Source of the DNA: JBFXAM01 sp050184295
GTDB lineage: Bacteria; Planctomycetota; Phycisphaerae; UBA1845; Fen-1342
Direction: 5' to 3'
DNA: 11,837 bases
Assembly: GCA_050184295.1 (NCBI GenBank)
Contig: JBFXAM010000135.1
Span: 1 to 11,837, forward strand
A program made the translations under genes and the position numbers. The notes under the pieces were generated by a model that saw only the letters and a program-made list of their open reading frames with translations, was not told the DNA's origin and did not search any database. Below, in pieces: positions 1 through 6,594 of the stretch (position 1 is the first letter of the stretch; each line of letters starts with the position of its first letter).

Positions 1-194
1 GACCGCGGCGAGCGGCCGCATCGGTCGAGTGAAACGCCGGCGATGGTCGTGAAATCGGGCGTTCCGCGCGGGTGAGCCGCGTGGAGCGCGTCGATTGGCG
101 GTCGTCGCCGGCGTGGTTGTCTGCGCCGCCCGCCGCGCGGGTCGCCACCGGTGTGGCGGAAGGCGCCGGCGGCGCGGGATCAGTCGCGTCGGGA
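1..194. other. Left-edge stretch without a recognised gene
   Basis: I see no credible gene here. The open frames present are arginine/alanine-rich and lack a ribosome site or a recognisable family. A perfect 6-bp stem with a 4-base loop lies at 143-158 (CGCCAC / GTGGCG), about 40 bases past the stop of the minus-strand small protein at 195-305. It could help end that transcript, but no T tract follows it on the minus strand. Confidence 0.4.
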
Positions 195-305
195 TCAGCC
201 CGCCTGCTTTTTCTTGATGATCAGCAGGACGACGAGGACGACGACCAGGCCGCCGATTCCGACCCAGTAGAGAGGGCTGCTCATGATGTCTGCGAGCATG
301 GTCAT
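195..305 (-). CDS. Single-helix small membrane protein, 36 aa
   Basis: This is a 36-residue protein starting MTMLADIM and ending KKKQAG. Residues 14-30 (WVGIGGLVVVLVVLLII) form one uninterrupted membrane helix, followed by three lysines. By the positive-inside rule the C-terminus should face the cytoplasm and the short N-terminus the outside. An AAGGA ribosome site lies at 316-320, ten bases before the ATG. A second in-frame ATG follows two codons later. I do not recognise a family. The clean architecture, lack of charged residues in the helix, polar ends and ribosome site argue for a real gene despite its size. It stands alone, divergent from the transporter at 810. Function is unknown; small proteins of this shape often act as membrane-complex subunits or regulators, but nothing here says which. 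Confidence 0.6.
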   Translation of the reverse strand: MTMLADIMSSPLYWVGIGGLVVVLVVLLIIKKKQAG

Positions 306-513
306 GGGACTCGTGTCCTTTCTGTTCCGTTTGTGCGAAGGCCACACGGGAACGCGCGGCGGCCGAACGTGGCCGGTTGTGCGGCGCGCATCCCACGAAC
401 TGGAGTGTAAGTAAATCGCGCGGGGTCGAAGGTGTCAACGGGCGGCGCGGGACCGATTCCACCGGGGGGCGCCGGGGCTTGCGTAACGGGAGTTGGCGGG
501 GTGTGCGCCGCGA

Positions 514-540
514 CCGGCCGACGCAAGCGCCGTCGGCCGG
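514..540. repeat. Perfect 10-bp inverted repeat (hairpin 1)
   Basis: The arms CCGGCCGACG (514-523) and CGTCGGCCGG (531-540) are exact reverse complements around a 7-base loop, CAAGCGC. No T tract follows on either strand, so a classical intrinsic terminator is unlikely. The loop together with the last stem base reads GCAAGCGC, which recurs in the loop of the hairpin at 611-657. Confidence 0.75.
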
Positions 541-610
541 GCACCCGCCACCCGCGCTGCTCCGTGCGGGCTGACCGCAACGGCGTCCCGCCGCGGGGCC
601 GACGGTGGGC

Positions 611-657
611 CGGAGCGGCCGGCGTGAGAGGCAAGCGCGGTCCCGCCGGCCGCTCCG
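611..657. repeat. Perfect 14-bp inverted repeat (hairpin 2)
   Basis: The arms at 611-624 (CGGAGCGGCCGGCG) and 644-657 (CGCCGGCCGCTCCG) are exact reverse complements around a 19-base loop that contains GCAAGCGC. It lies about 150 bases before the transporter start. No T tract follows. A perfect 14-bp stem is unlikely to be chance even at this GC content, and it shares the CGGCCG stem core and loop octamer with hairpin 1. It could be a REP-like palindrome, a protein-binding site or a structured leader element. Confidence 0.75.
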
Positions 658-809
658 CGAGTCCGGTTCCGGCCGGGTGCTCGTGACGAAGTGGCGTTTC
701 CGCTATCCTGCGCCGCCGAGCCGGGGCTGGCCGGCGGGTCCTTCCGCCGCGGTCGAGCCGGGGCCCCCCGTCGAGTGTTTTCCGACCCTCAAGTCCGGGA
801 GATCAGCAC

Positions 810-2963
810 GTGTCCACATCGCGCAAAGGCGAGTTCCTGGGACATCCGGCGGGTCTTTATGTGCTGTTCTTCACGGAGATGTGGGAACGGTTCAGCTATT
901 ACGGCATGCGGGCGCTGCTCGTGCTGTACATGGTGAATTACTTCAAGTGGACGCAATCGGACGCGTCGACGATCTACAAGTGGTACACGAGCCTGGTGTA
1001 CCTGACCCCGTTGCTGGGCGGGTACCTGGCCGATCGCTACCTGGGGAACAAGTGGGCGATCGTGATCGGGGCGACGCTGATGGCGATCGGGCACTTCTGC
1101 ATGGCGTTCGAGCAGCTGTCCATCTTCTACGCCGCCCTGGTCTTCCTGATCCTCGGCAACGGGTTCTTCAAGCCGAACATGTCGACGCAGGTGGGCCGGC
1201 TCTATCCGGCGAATGATCCGCGTGTCGACGGGGCGTACACGATCTTCTACATGGGCATCAACCTGGGGGCGTTTCTGGCCCCGATCGTGTGCGGAGCGCT
1301 CGCGAACGGGACGCGCTGGGGCTATCACGCGGGGTTTACGGCCGCCGGGATCGGCATGGTGTTCAGCCTCGTGATTTACCTGTTCGGGTTGCGGTGGATT
1401 CGCGAGTTGCCGCCCGGGACGCAGTATGAAGGGCCGGACGCGGCGCCGAAGGACAAGGGCAAGAAGGCACGCGCGCATTACATGAATGAGGCCGAGGCCG
1501 CGGCGACGCCGTCGGCGATCCCGGCGATCTCATCCATCGCACCGCTGCTGCTGACGGCGGCGGGCGTGGTGATGATCGTGGCGGCGCTGGTGCTGTGGAT
1601 CATGGGGCTGACCGCGGCGGACAACGCGTTCGCGCTGGGGCTGGGCGGCGGAGCGGCGGCGTTCATGTCGGCCTGGATGCTGGGGCAGATCAAGCTGGCG
1701 GCGCGCGACCGCGTGCTGGCAATCATCGTGCTGGCGGTGTTCGTCGTGTTCTTCTGGGGCGCGTTCGAGCAGGCCGGCAACGCGATGAACATCTTCGCGG
1801 ACAAGAAGACCGATCGCTACGTCACCCAGCCCGCCCCGACGCCGAGCATTTTTCCCACCGTGACGCACGAGGCCGAGCACGGCGGGGTTTTCGACGAGAT
1901 CGGCCGCGCGTTCGCGGAGGTGTTCAGCTTCAACCCGATGTCTACGGAGTCGTTTCAGTCGGTGAATCCGCTGGCGATCTTCATCCTCGCGCCGCTGTTT
2001 GCCTGGTTGTGGACGACGCTTCCGCGGCGCGGCATTCACCTCTCGATTCCGGCGAAGATGGCCACGGGGATTTTCCTGGAGGGGCTGGGCTTCGCGCTCA
2101 TGATCTGGGCGATCCAGTATGAGAATCGGCCGACGCAGACCACCTTGGCCGCGCTGCCGGCGGGAATCGTCGCCGAGGCCGACGGGCGCGTCGTTTTTCG
2201 CGACGCGCCGGCGCTGGACGATGAACTGGGATTCGCGCGGTTCGAGCAAACGCCGGAAAAGCATGCCGTCGTGCACGGCGGACGGCTGCGATTCGAGGCG
2301 GGCGCGGGCCGGCTGGTGAGCCACGGCGTGTTGTCGGACACGGATCGCGACCAACTGCTGCGGGCGAGCGTGTCGCCGGAGTTCTTCGCGGCGGTTCGAA
2401 AGCTGGCGCTCGAGTCGGCGTCATTGAAGGGCAAGACGGACGAGCAGGTGAGCGTGGTCCTGGCGAGCGAGCCGGTGGGGATGGACATGCGCTTCGCGGG
2501 TTTCGACGCGAAGGACGTGCGCTATGAAGCGGAAAGCCGCACGCTGATCGTGGCGAAGCCGCTGGCGGACCGCGAGTTCAAGATGCTGCTGCTGGCGGGT
2601 GCGGACGCGCCGCTGCGGGACGCGCTGAATGACATTTATGTGAAATCGGCGGCGTTCAAGCTGAGCGTGTGGTGGCTGATCGCGTTTTACATGCTGTGCA
2701 CGCTGGGCGAGTTGTGTCTGTCGCCGGTGGGGCTCTCGATGGTGAGCAAGCTGGCGCCGGCGCGGTTTGCGACGATGCTGATGGGCATGTGGCTGCTGAC
2801 GAGTTTCTTCGGCAACTTCGCGGCCGGGTTGGCGGGCGAGAGCTGGGGCGTCGTGCACCCGACGACGTATTTCGTGTTCATCACGGCGGCGCTGGGGATT
2901 GCGTCGCTGGTGTGCTATGCGTCGATTCGGAAGGTGAAGGCGATGATGCACGGGGTGAACTGA
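810..2963 (+). CDS. POT/PTR2 family proton-coupled peptide transporter with a large C-terminal-half insertion
   Basis: This 717-residue inner-membrane protein belongs to the proton-dependent oligopeptide transporter family (MFS), which imports di- and tripeptides by proton symport. The family ExxER motif is at residues 23-27, inside EMWERFSYYG. Other hallmarks are GNGFFKPNMST (116-126), GAYTIFYMGINLGAFLAPI (141-159), FFWGAFEQAGN (314-324) and GELCLSPVGLSMVSKLAP (633-650). Bacterial members are usually about 450-550 residues. The extra length comes mainly from a hydrophilic block at about 437-612, between the helix ending MIWAIQ and the helix beginning SVWWLIAFY. A second hydrophilic stretch lies at about 331-380. 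By family topology the larger block should face the periplasm. The start is GTG at 810 with GGGAG at 797-801, eight bases upstream. The gene ends 144 bp before the convergent DUF362 gene, with a strong hairpin between. Family assignment is secure; the exact substrate is not. Confidence 0.93.
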   Translation: MSTSRKGEFLGHPAGLYVLFFTEMWERFSYYGMRALLVLYMVNYFKWTQSDASTIYKWYTSLVYLTPLLGGYLADRYLGNKWAIVIGATLMAIGHFCMAFEQLSIFYAALVFLILGNGFFKPNMSTQVGRLYPANDPRVDGAYTIFYMGINLGAFLAPIVCGALANGTRWGYHAGFTAAGIGMVFSLVIYLFGLRWIRELPPGTQYEGPDAAPKDKGKKARAHYMNEAEAAATPSAIPAISSIAPLLLTAAGVVMIVAALVLWIMGLTAADNAFALGLGGGAAAFMSAWMLGQIKLAARDRVLAIIVLAVFVVFFWGAFEQAGNAMNIFADKKTDRYVTQPAPTPSIFPTVTHEAEHGGVFDEIGRAFAEVFSFNPMSTESFQSVNPLAIFILAPLFAWLWTTLPRRGIHLSIPAKMATGIFLEGLGFALMIWAIQYENRPTQTTLAALPAGIVAEADGRVVFRDAPALDDELGFARFEQTPEKHAVVHGGRLRFEAGAGRLVSHGVLSDTDRDQLLRASVSPEFFAAVRKLALESASLKGKTDEQVSVVLASEPVGMDMRFAGFDAKDVRYEAESRTLIVAKPLADREFKMLLLAGADAPLRDALNDIYVKSAAFKLSVWWLIAFYMLCTLGELCLSPVGLSMVSKLAPARFATMLMGMWLLTSFFGNFAAGLAGESWGVVHPTTYFVFITAALGIASLVCYASIRKVKAMMHGVN

Positions 2964-3009
2964 CGCTGGCGCGGGGCGCATGGGAGCGTGCCCGCGATTC
3001 TGATCGAAT

Positions 3010-3060
3010 GCGGCGCGGCGGCTGCCATTTCACTGGTCGCCGCGCCGCAGCTCCTCTTTT
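3010..3060 (+). terminator. Probable terminator after the peptide transporter, shared with the convergent gene
   Basis: The arms GCGGCGCGGCG (3010-3020) and CGCCGCGCCGC (3038-3048) are perfect 11-bp reverse complements around a 17-base loop. On the plus strand they are followed by CTCCTCTTTT at 3051-3060, a T-rich but not ideal tail. It sits 46 bases past the transporter stop and about 60 bases past the stop of the convergent minus-strand gene, so it may serve both. The long loop and the gap before the T run lower confidence in a classical Rho-independent mechanism. Confidence 0.55.
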
Positions 3061-3107
3061 GCTGACCCGCCGACCGCAGTTCGCCGGCGAGCCGTCGCTC
3101 GCGTGGA

Positions 3108-4811
3108 TTACGGCGGACACGCCCCGTTGACGAGGCAGTCCACGAACGGGTCGATGTCGAAGTTGTCGACCCGGCCGTCGACGTTCACGTCTGCGAGCAT
3201 GCGATCGCAGCCCGGGTATTGCTGGGCGTAGTCATCCGGCGAGACGAGTGCCAACCCGAACGGATCGATGTCGAAGTTATTCACGAAGCCGTCGCAGTTC
3301 AGGTCGCCGCGGCCATTCCACGAGAACGCGTCGATCTGCGCCAGGTCGTTCGTTACGCTGTAGCCGCCCGCCAGCAGATACCCCATCGCGCGGTCCAGAT
3401 AGTTGCGAAACGCGCCGGCGGGGTTGTCTGGGTCCGCGCTCGGCGCCGGCCACGGCGGTGCGTAGCCATTCGCCATGAACGCGGGTATGAGGATGTTCTT
3501 GACGGCCCAGATGTCGGCGGCGACCGGATCGGTGCCGGCCACCAGCTCGTCGCGCCGCGTCGCGCCGCCGTAGGAAGTCCCCGGACCGGAGTACGGGTTG
3601 GCGTTGATCCAGATGCAATCGAGGATGTTCAGATCGGCCGGCTGGATCTCAGCCATGACTGCGCCCAGGATGCCGCGCGCGATTGCGTTGTGCGAGTTCG
3701 TGCTCAGGTTGCCGGTGACCACACCCATGTAGTGCTTCACACAGGCGGTCGCGCCGTAGACGGCGTGATGCGATTTCAGGACCGGCAGGTTGATGAATTT
3801 GAAGTGCGCGCGGTCATAGGTCGCGCTGCCCGGCTGCCAGATTCCGTACTTCAGGCTGACGTACGTGCCGTAGGTGCTCTGGAACTTCGGGTACGACACG
3901 CGTCCCTGGAGCTGCGAATTGTAGGCGTCGACGACGTAGCCGCTGCGCAGGTCGGCGGAGGAGAATTCGTTGACGGCCGTGTTCCGCAAGGGTGTCCAAT
4001 CCACGAGCGAAACGCGCTGACCTTGCGCGGCGAATGCCTCGACCACGTCGCGCGGCGAGAGTGCGGGATCCTCGGCATTGTTGGCGGCCCGGTCGAAGTT
4101 CTCGGTGAGCGCGAACTGCGCATTCTCGCACACGATCACTTCGCCCGCGAAGCCATCGGGATGGTGAACGAGGCGGTAAAGCAGCCCGCGCAGCAGGTCC
4201 ACGTTAGTGCCGCCGCGCTCGGCCCATTGATAGTTGATCTTGACGACGACGACGTCGTCGGCCGCGATGATTCCGTCGGGGCCGGCAGTCGGCGACGGGG
4301 TCGCGGAGCGATAGAACTTCAAGCCCTCGCGCCCCATGAGGCGTAGCAGATTATCGAGGCCCGGGAAGCGCTCGCCGACGGGCGCCGGCGGGCAGTCCGT
4401 CACGTGAAACACGCGGGCTCGATAGTCGAGCGGCGGTCCCGGGGGCGGCCAGCCGCCGCGGGCCGGCCTCAGCAAGCCCCACACCCCCGCGACGGCAAAC
4501 AGCGCCAACGCAGCCGAGGCCACGCCCGCGCGGGCGCGCAGCACAAGCATCACGCGGCGCCGCGCGGCCAGCAGCGCGAGCACGAGCGGCGCGCCCAGCG
4601 TGAGCGACGCGGTCGAAAATGCGGCCTGCTGGCAAGGGTAGCTCAGGCGGCTTGGCTTTGTGCCCGTACGCAGCAGCAGCCACACCAGCGCCGCGACGCC
4701 GGCAATGAGCGGCGCGACCGGCAGCCAGCGCCACCGTCGTCCGCCGGTGGAGTGATGCGCGTAGTGGTGTCGAGCGTTCTTTCCGTCATGAGCTTCAGGC
4801 GTCCGATTCAT
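3108..4811 (-). CDS. Membrane-anchored DUF362 protein with C-terminal dockerin-like repeats
   Basis: 567 residues. Three predicted membrane helices lie at about 31-47, 69-83 and 95-113. Arginine clusters before the first (RRWRW) and between the second and third (RRRVMLVLRAR) predict a cytoplasmic N-terminus and an exported remainder. Between the first two helices is KPSRLSYPCQQAA; I recall a similar motif in DUF362 proteins of this subtype. The DUF362 domain spans about 183-440: DDVVVVKINYQW (185-196), GTNVDLLRGLLYRLV (201-215), EVIVCENAQ (224-232), INLPVLKSH (340-348), TACVKHYMG (355-363) and GTDPVAADIWAVKN (426-439). Two dockerin-like Ca loops end the protein: GDLNCDGFVNNFDID (502-516) and ADVNVDGRVDNFDID (540-554). 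DUF362 has no function I can state, and no CxxCxxC ferredoxin motif is present. The ATG has GGAG at 4820-4823, eight bases away. In the first dockerin repeat a glycine (PFGLAL) replaces the usual valine. It is the last of three minus-strand dockerin genes, 158 bp behind the previous one. Confidence 0.85.
   Translation of the reverse strand: MNRTPEAHDGKNARHHYAHHSTGGRRWRWLPVAPLIAGVAALVWLLLRTGTKPSRLSYPCQQAAFSTASLTLGAPLVLALLAARRRVMLVLRARAGVASAALALFAVAGVWGLLRPARGGWPPPGPPLDYRARVFHVTDCPPAPVGERFPGLDNLLRLMGREGLKFYRSATPSPTAGPDGIIAADDVVVVKINYQWAERGGTNVDLLRGLLYRLVHHPDGFAGEVIVCENAQFALTENFDRAANNAEDPALSPRDVVEAFAAQGQRVSLVDWTPLRNTAVNEFSSADLRSGYVVDAYNSQLQGRVSYPKFQSTYGTYVSLKYGIWQPGSATYDRAHFKFINLPVLKSHHAVYGATACVKHYMGVVTGNLSTNSHNAIARGILGAVMAEIQPADLNILDCIWINANPYSGPGTSYGGATRRDELVAGTDPVAADIWAVKNILIPAFMANGYAPPWPAPSADPDNPAGAFRNYLDRAMGYLLAGGYSVTNDLAQIDAFSWNGRGDLNCDGFVNNFDIDPFGLALVSPDDYAQQYPGCDRMLADVNVDGRVDNFDIDPFVDCLVNGACPP
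3142..3310 (-). repeat. Dockerin module DNA repeat, copy 1
   Basis: This segment encodes the two dockerin-like repeats of the DUF362 protein. It aligns without gaps, at a constant offset of 1850 bases, to 4992-5160 in the neighbouring gene. By eye I count 17 differences in 169 bases, about 90% identity, with 8 of them clustered in the ten bases around 3281-3290. The first 40 bases or so are identical. Confidence 0.9.
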
Positions 4812-4914
4812 CGAAAGCGCTCCAAGAGATCCTTCGGCTCCGCGAGCACGGCGTTACGAACGCTGCCGCTGCGGCCAGGTTGGGTTGCCCATCCGTTGCT
4901 CAAGCGTCGCCGCG

Positions 4915-4935
4915 GGGCGCCGCTTTGCGGCGCCC
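4915..4935 (-). terminator. GC-rich hairpin after the split-FN3 dockerin gene
   Basis: The arms GGGCGCCGC (4915-4923) and GCGGCGCCC (4927-4935) form a perfect 9-bp stem with a 3-base TTT loop. It begins 34 bases past the minus-strand stop at 4970 and 104 bases before the next gene starts at 4811. No T tract follows on the minus strand. It may partly terminate, or protect the 3' end of, the upstream message and so lower expression of the downstream DUF362 gene. Its role is inferred from position only. Confidence 0.35.
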
Positions 4936-4969
4936 GCGCGACTGCCTGGGTCGAATCATTTCCTTCCCA

Positions 4970-6562
4970 TCAACCGCCGACCAGCAGCGCGACGAACGGG
5001 TCGATGTCGAAGTTGTCGACCCGGCCGTCGACGTTTACGTCGGCGAGCATGCGATCGCAGCCGGGGTATTGCTGCGCGTAGTCATCCGGCGAGACGAGCG
5101 CCAAAACGAACGGATCGATGTCAAAGTTGTCGATCCGCGCGTCGCAGTTCAGGTCGCCGCGGTCGAACTGCGGCGTGGGCATCGTCACGGTGATGTTGTT
5201 CGAGACGGGCGAGTATTCGAGATCCGTCCGCGCGCGGCCCGCGATGTAGTACGTCTGTCCGGGGGTGAGCCCGTCGAGGCGGCCCCATTGCGAAGCGGCG
5301 CCGGCCTTGCGCGGGTCGAGCGGGTCGCTGCGAAGGCTCCACACCTCCGTGCCGTCGGTCGCGCCGTCGTCGTCGGTGTCTGCGACCATCGGCAGCGTGC
5401 CGTAGCGCGCCACTTCCTCGGCGAACCCGAGACCGTCGAGATCGGGGTCGCGCTCGGCGGCGATCGCGAAGCGCCCGAGCTGCGTCACGCCGAAGCCCAC
5501 GACATGCTGGTCGCGGTTGAGCTGCAGCGGGATGGCGTCGGCGAGGCGCCACTGCGGCGGGATCGCAGCCGCGTCGTACCAGTATCCGCGGATCGACGAC
5601 TCGCCCACGCCGCCGTACTGGTTCAACCAGCTTGCGGGGTACTGCGCGACGATGACGAGCGGCTTGTTGAGGACGGGCGCGGCGGTGGCGACGGCCTCGA
5701 ACACGAACAGCGTGCCGGGAACCTCGGGGAGCAGGCCGAGGTTGGTTGGGTTGCTCGACGCGTTGACGGTAACAACGGCGTCATTGCTGAGAGCTTCGCC
5801 GGGGAGCGTGAAAGTGAGCTGCGCGCCGCCGACGTTGGGATAGACGTAGACGCCGCCGCGCTGGCTCCAGGTTCCGAGGGGCGGAAAGGCGGAGGTGTAC
5901 TCGCAGAGGTACATATCCTGGGCGTCGGACTTGGAGTTTCCGGCGACGACCGCGCCGTGGCCGAGGCTGATGCTGTGTCCGGCCCAGTCGGCGCGGAAGT
6001 GGAAGAGCGAGCAGGTGTTGTAGGGGCCGTTGTAGAGGTCTGCGGTGGTGACGGCGGCCATGCCGTACTGGTCGGTCGTGCCGGTGTAGGTCCAGGACTG
6101 GCTGTAGTCGTTGTTGCTGACGGTGAAGGTGATGGTCTCGTTGGGGATTCCGAAGCCGATGGGAATCAGGTACGCCGAGTTGACCGAGACGGTGAGCCAG
6201 GCGCGAAGGTAGGCCTCGTCCCAGTAGATGATCGCGCCCTGGTTGTTGGCCATGACGCTCAGGTCGAGCGACACGGTCACATTGGCGGCCAGCGAGGGGA
6301 TCAGCCCGCCGATGGGCGTGGCGAGATCCCAATTGCTGTCGTCGATGGTCGTGGCGGAAAAGCGGAATTCGAAGGCGGCGCCCGCGAGGTCGGCCTCCGT
6401 GCGGTCGAAGAACGGCGTGTTCCACGCGAGGTCGACCGAGGAGGTCGAAAGCGGCGCGCCGGAGAGTTCGGTCAGCGGCGGCAGCGTGGGGTCGGCGCGG
6501 AGCGCGCCCGCGAAGAGCAGGGGCAGCGCGGCGAGCGCCGTGAGCTCGAACATGCGAGACAT
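4970..6562 (-). CDS. Secreted protein with a split fibronectin-III-like domain, Ca-binding repeat and C-terminal dockerins
   Basis: 530 residues, exported. A signal peptide covers about residues 1-23 (hydrophobic ALAALPLLFAGA, likely cut at ALRA-DP). Residues 28-85 resemble the first half of a fibronectin type III domain (SSVDLAWNTP, FEFRFSATTIDDSNWDLATPIGG). Residues 420-463 resemble its second half (LDGLTPGQTYYIAGRARTD, then YSPVSNNITVTMP). About 330 residues lie between: a beta-rich stretch (90-255), a region like surface-protein modules that end GYWYD...GRFAIA (260-369), and a thrombospondin-3-like Ca segment (DPDLDGLGFAEEV, DTDDDGATDGTEV, 372-407). Paired dockerin-like loops end the protein: GDLNCDARIDNFDID (469-483) and ADVNVDGRVDNFDID (507-521). 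The frame stays open far upstream, but the signal peptide and AGGAG at 6571-6575, eight bases before the ATG, fix this start. The gene starts 32 bp after the stop of the GLDA-repeat gene, implying one transcript. No enzymatic motif is seen; a surface binding or structural role is inferred. Confidence 0.82.
   Translation of the reverse strand: MSRMFELTALAALPLLFAGALRADPTLPPLTELSGAPLSTSSVDLAWNTPFFDRTEADLAGAAFEFRFSATTIDDSNWDLATPIGGLIPSLAANVTVSLDLSVMANNQGAIIYWDEAYLRAWLTVSVNSAYLIPIGFGIPNETITFTVSNNDYSQSWTYTGTTDQYGMAAVTTADLYNGPYNTCSLFHFRADWAGHSISLGHGAVVAGNSKSDAQDMYLCEYTSAFPPLGTWSQRGGVYVYPNVGGAQLTFTLPGEALSNDAVVTVNASSNPTNLGLLPEVPGTLFVFEAVATAAPVLNKPLVIVAQYPASWLNQYGGVGESSIRGYWYDAAAIPPQWRLADAIPLQLNRDQHVVGFGVTQLGRFAIAAERDPDLDGLGFAEEVARYGTLPMVADTDDDGATDGTEVWSLRSDPLDPRKAGAASQWGRLDGLTPGQTYYIAGRARTDLEYSPVSNNITVTMPTPQFDRGDLNCDARIDNFDIDPFVLALVSPDDYAQQYPGCDRMLADVNVDGRVDNFDIDPFVALLVGG
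4992..5160 (-). repeat. Dockerin module DNA repeat, copy 2
   Basis: This is the partner of the repeat at 3142-3310, encoding the dockerin pair of the split-FN3 protein. The encoded central block SPDDYAQQYPGCDRMLADVN is identical in both proteins. The third dockerin gene (6595-8031) has a clearly different module, so this similarity is specific to these two genes. Confidence 0.9.
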
Positions 6563-6570
6563 GGTTGCGT

Positions 6571-6575
6571 CTCCT
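6571..6575 (-). promoter_or_regulatory. Ribosome binding site fixing the start at 6562
   Basis: Reads AGGAG on the minus strand, eight bases before the ATG. It lies in the 32-bp gap between two dockerin genes and decides the start against a long in-frame upstream extension, which merely overlaps the upstream gene. Confidence 0.75.
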
Positions 6576-6594
6576 GACGGTGTGAGCGCGCGGC

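Larger units (their letters stand above)
306..809. other. Gene-free region between divergent genes, with two large hairpins
   Basis: No credible protein-coding gene is seen in these 504 bases; the open frames are low-complexity arginine/glycine/proline translations. The region holds two long perfect inverted repeats (514-540 and 611-657), listed separately, and the upstream signals of the peptide transporter. A possible weak promoter for the transporter has a -10-like TATCCT at 704-709 and a GTGACG at 683-688 with a 15-base spacer. That spacing is shorter than the preferred 16-18, so I do not list it as a separate feature. Confidence 0.5.

Noticed and set aside
789..1478. A 229-codon minus-strand frame opposite the transporter
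   Set aside because: Arg/His/Val-rich mirror frame of a clear POT gene; no family resemblance or ribosome site.
4880..6577. A 565-codon open frame on the plus strand, with a 375-codon one at 3219-4346
   Set aside because: Both lie opposite well-supported dockerin genes. Their translations are Val/Arg/Ala/Gly/Asp-rich with no family features, as expected for mirror frames of GC-rich coding DNA.
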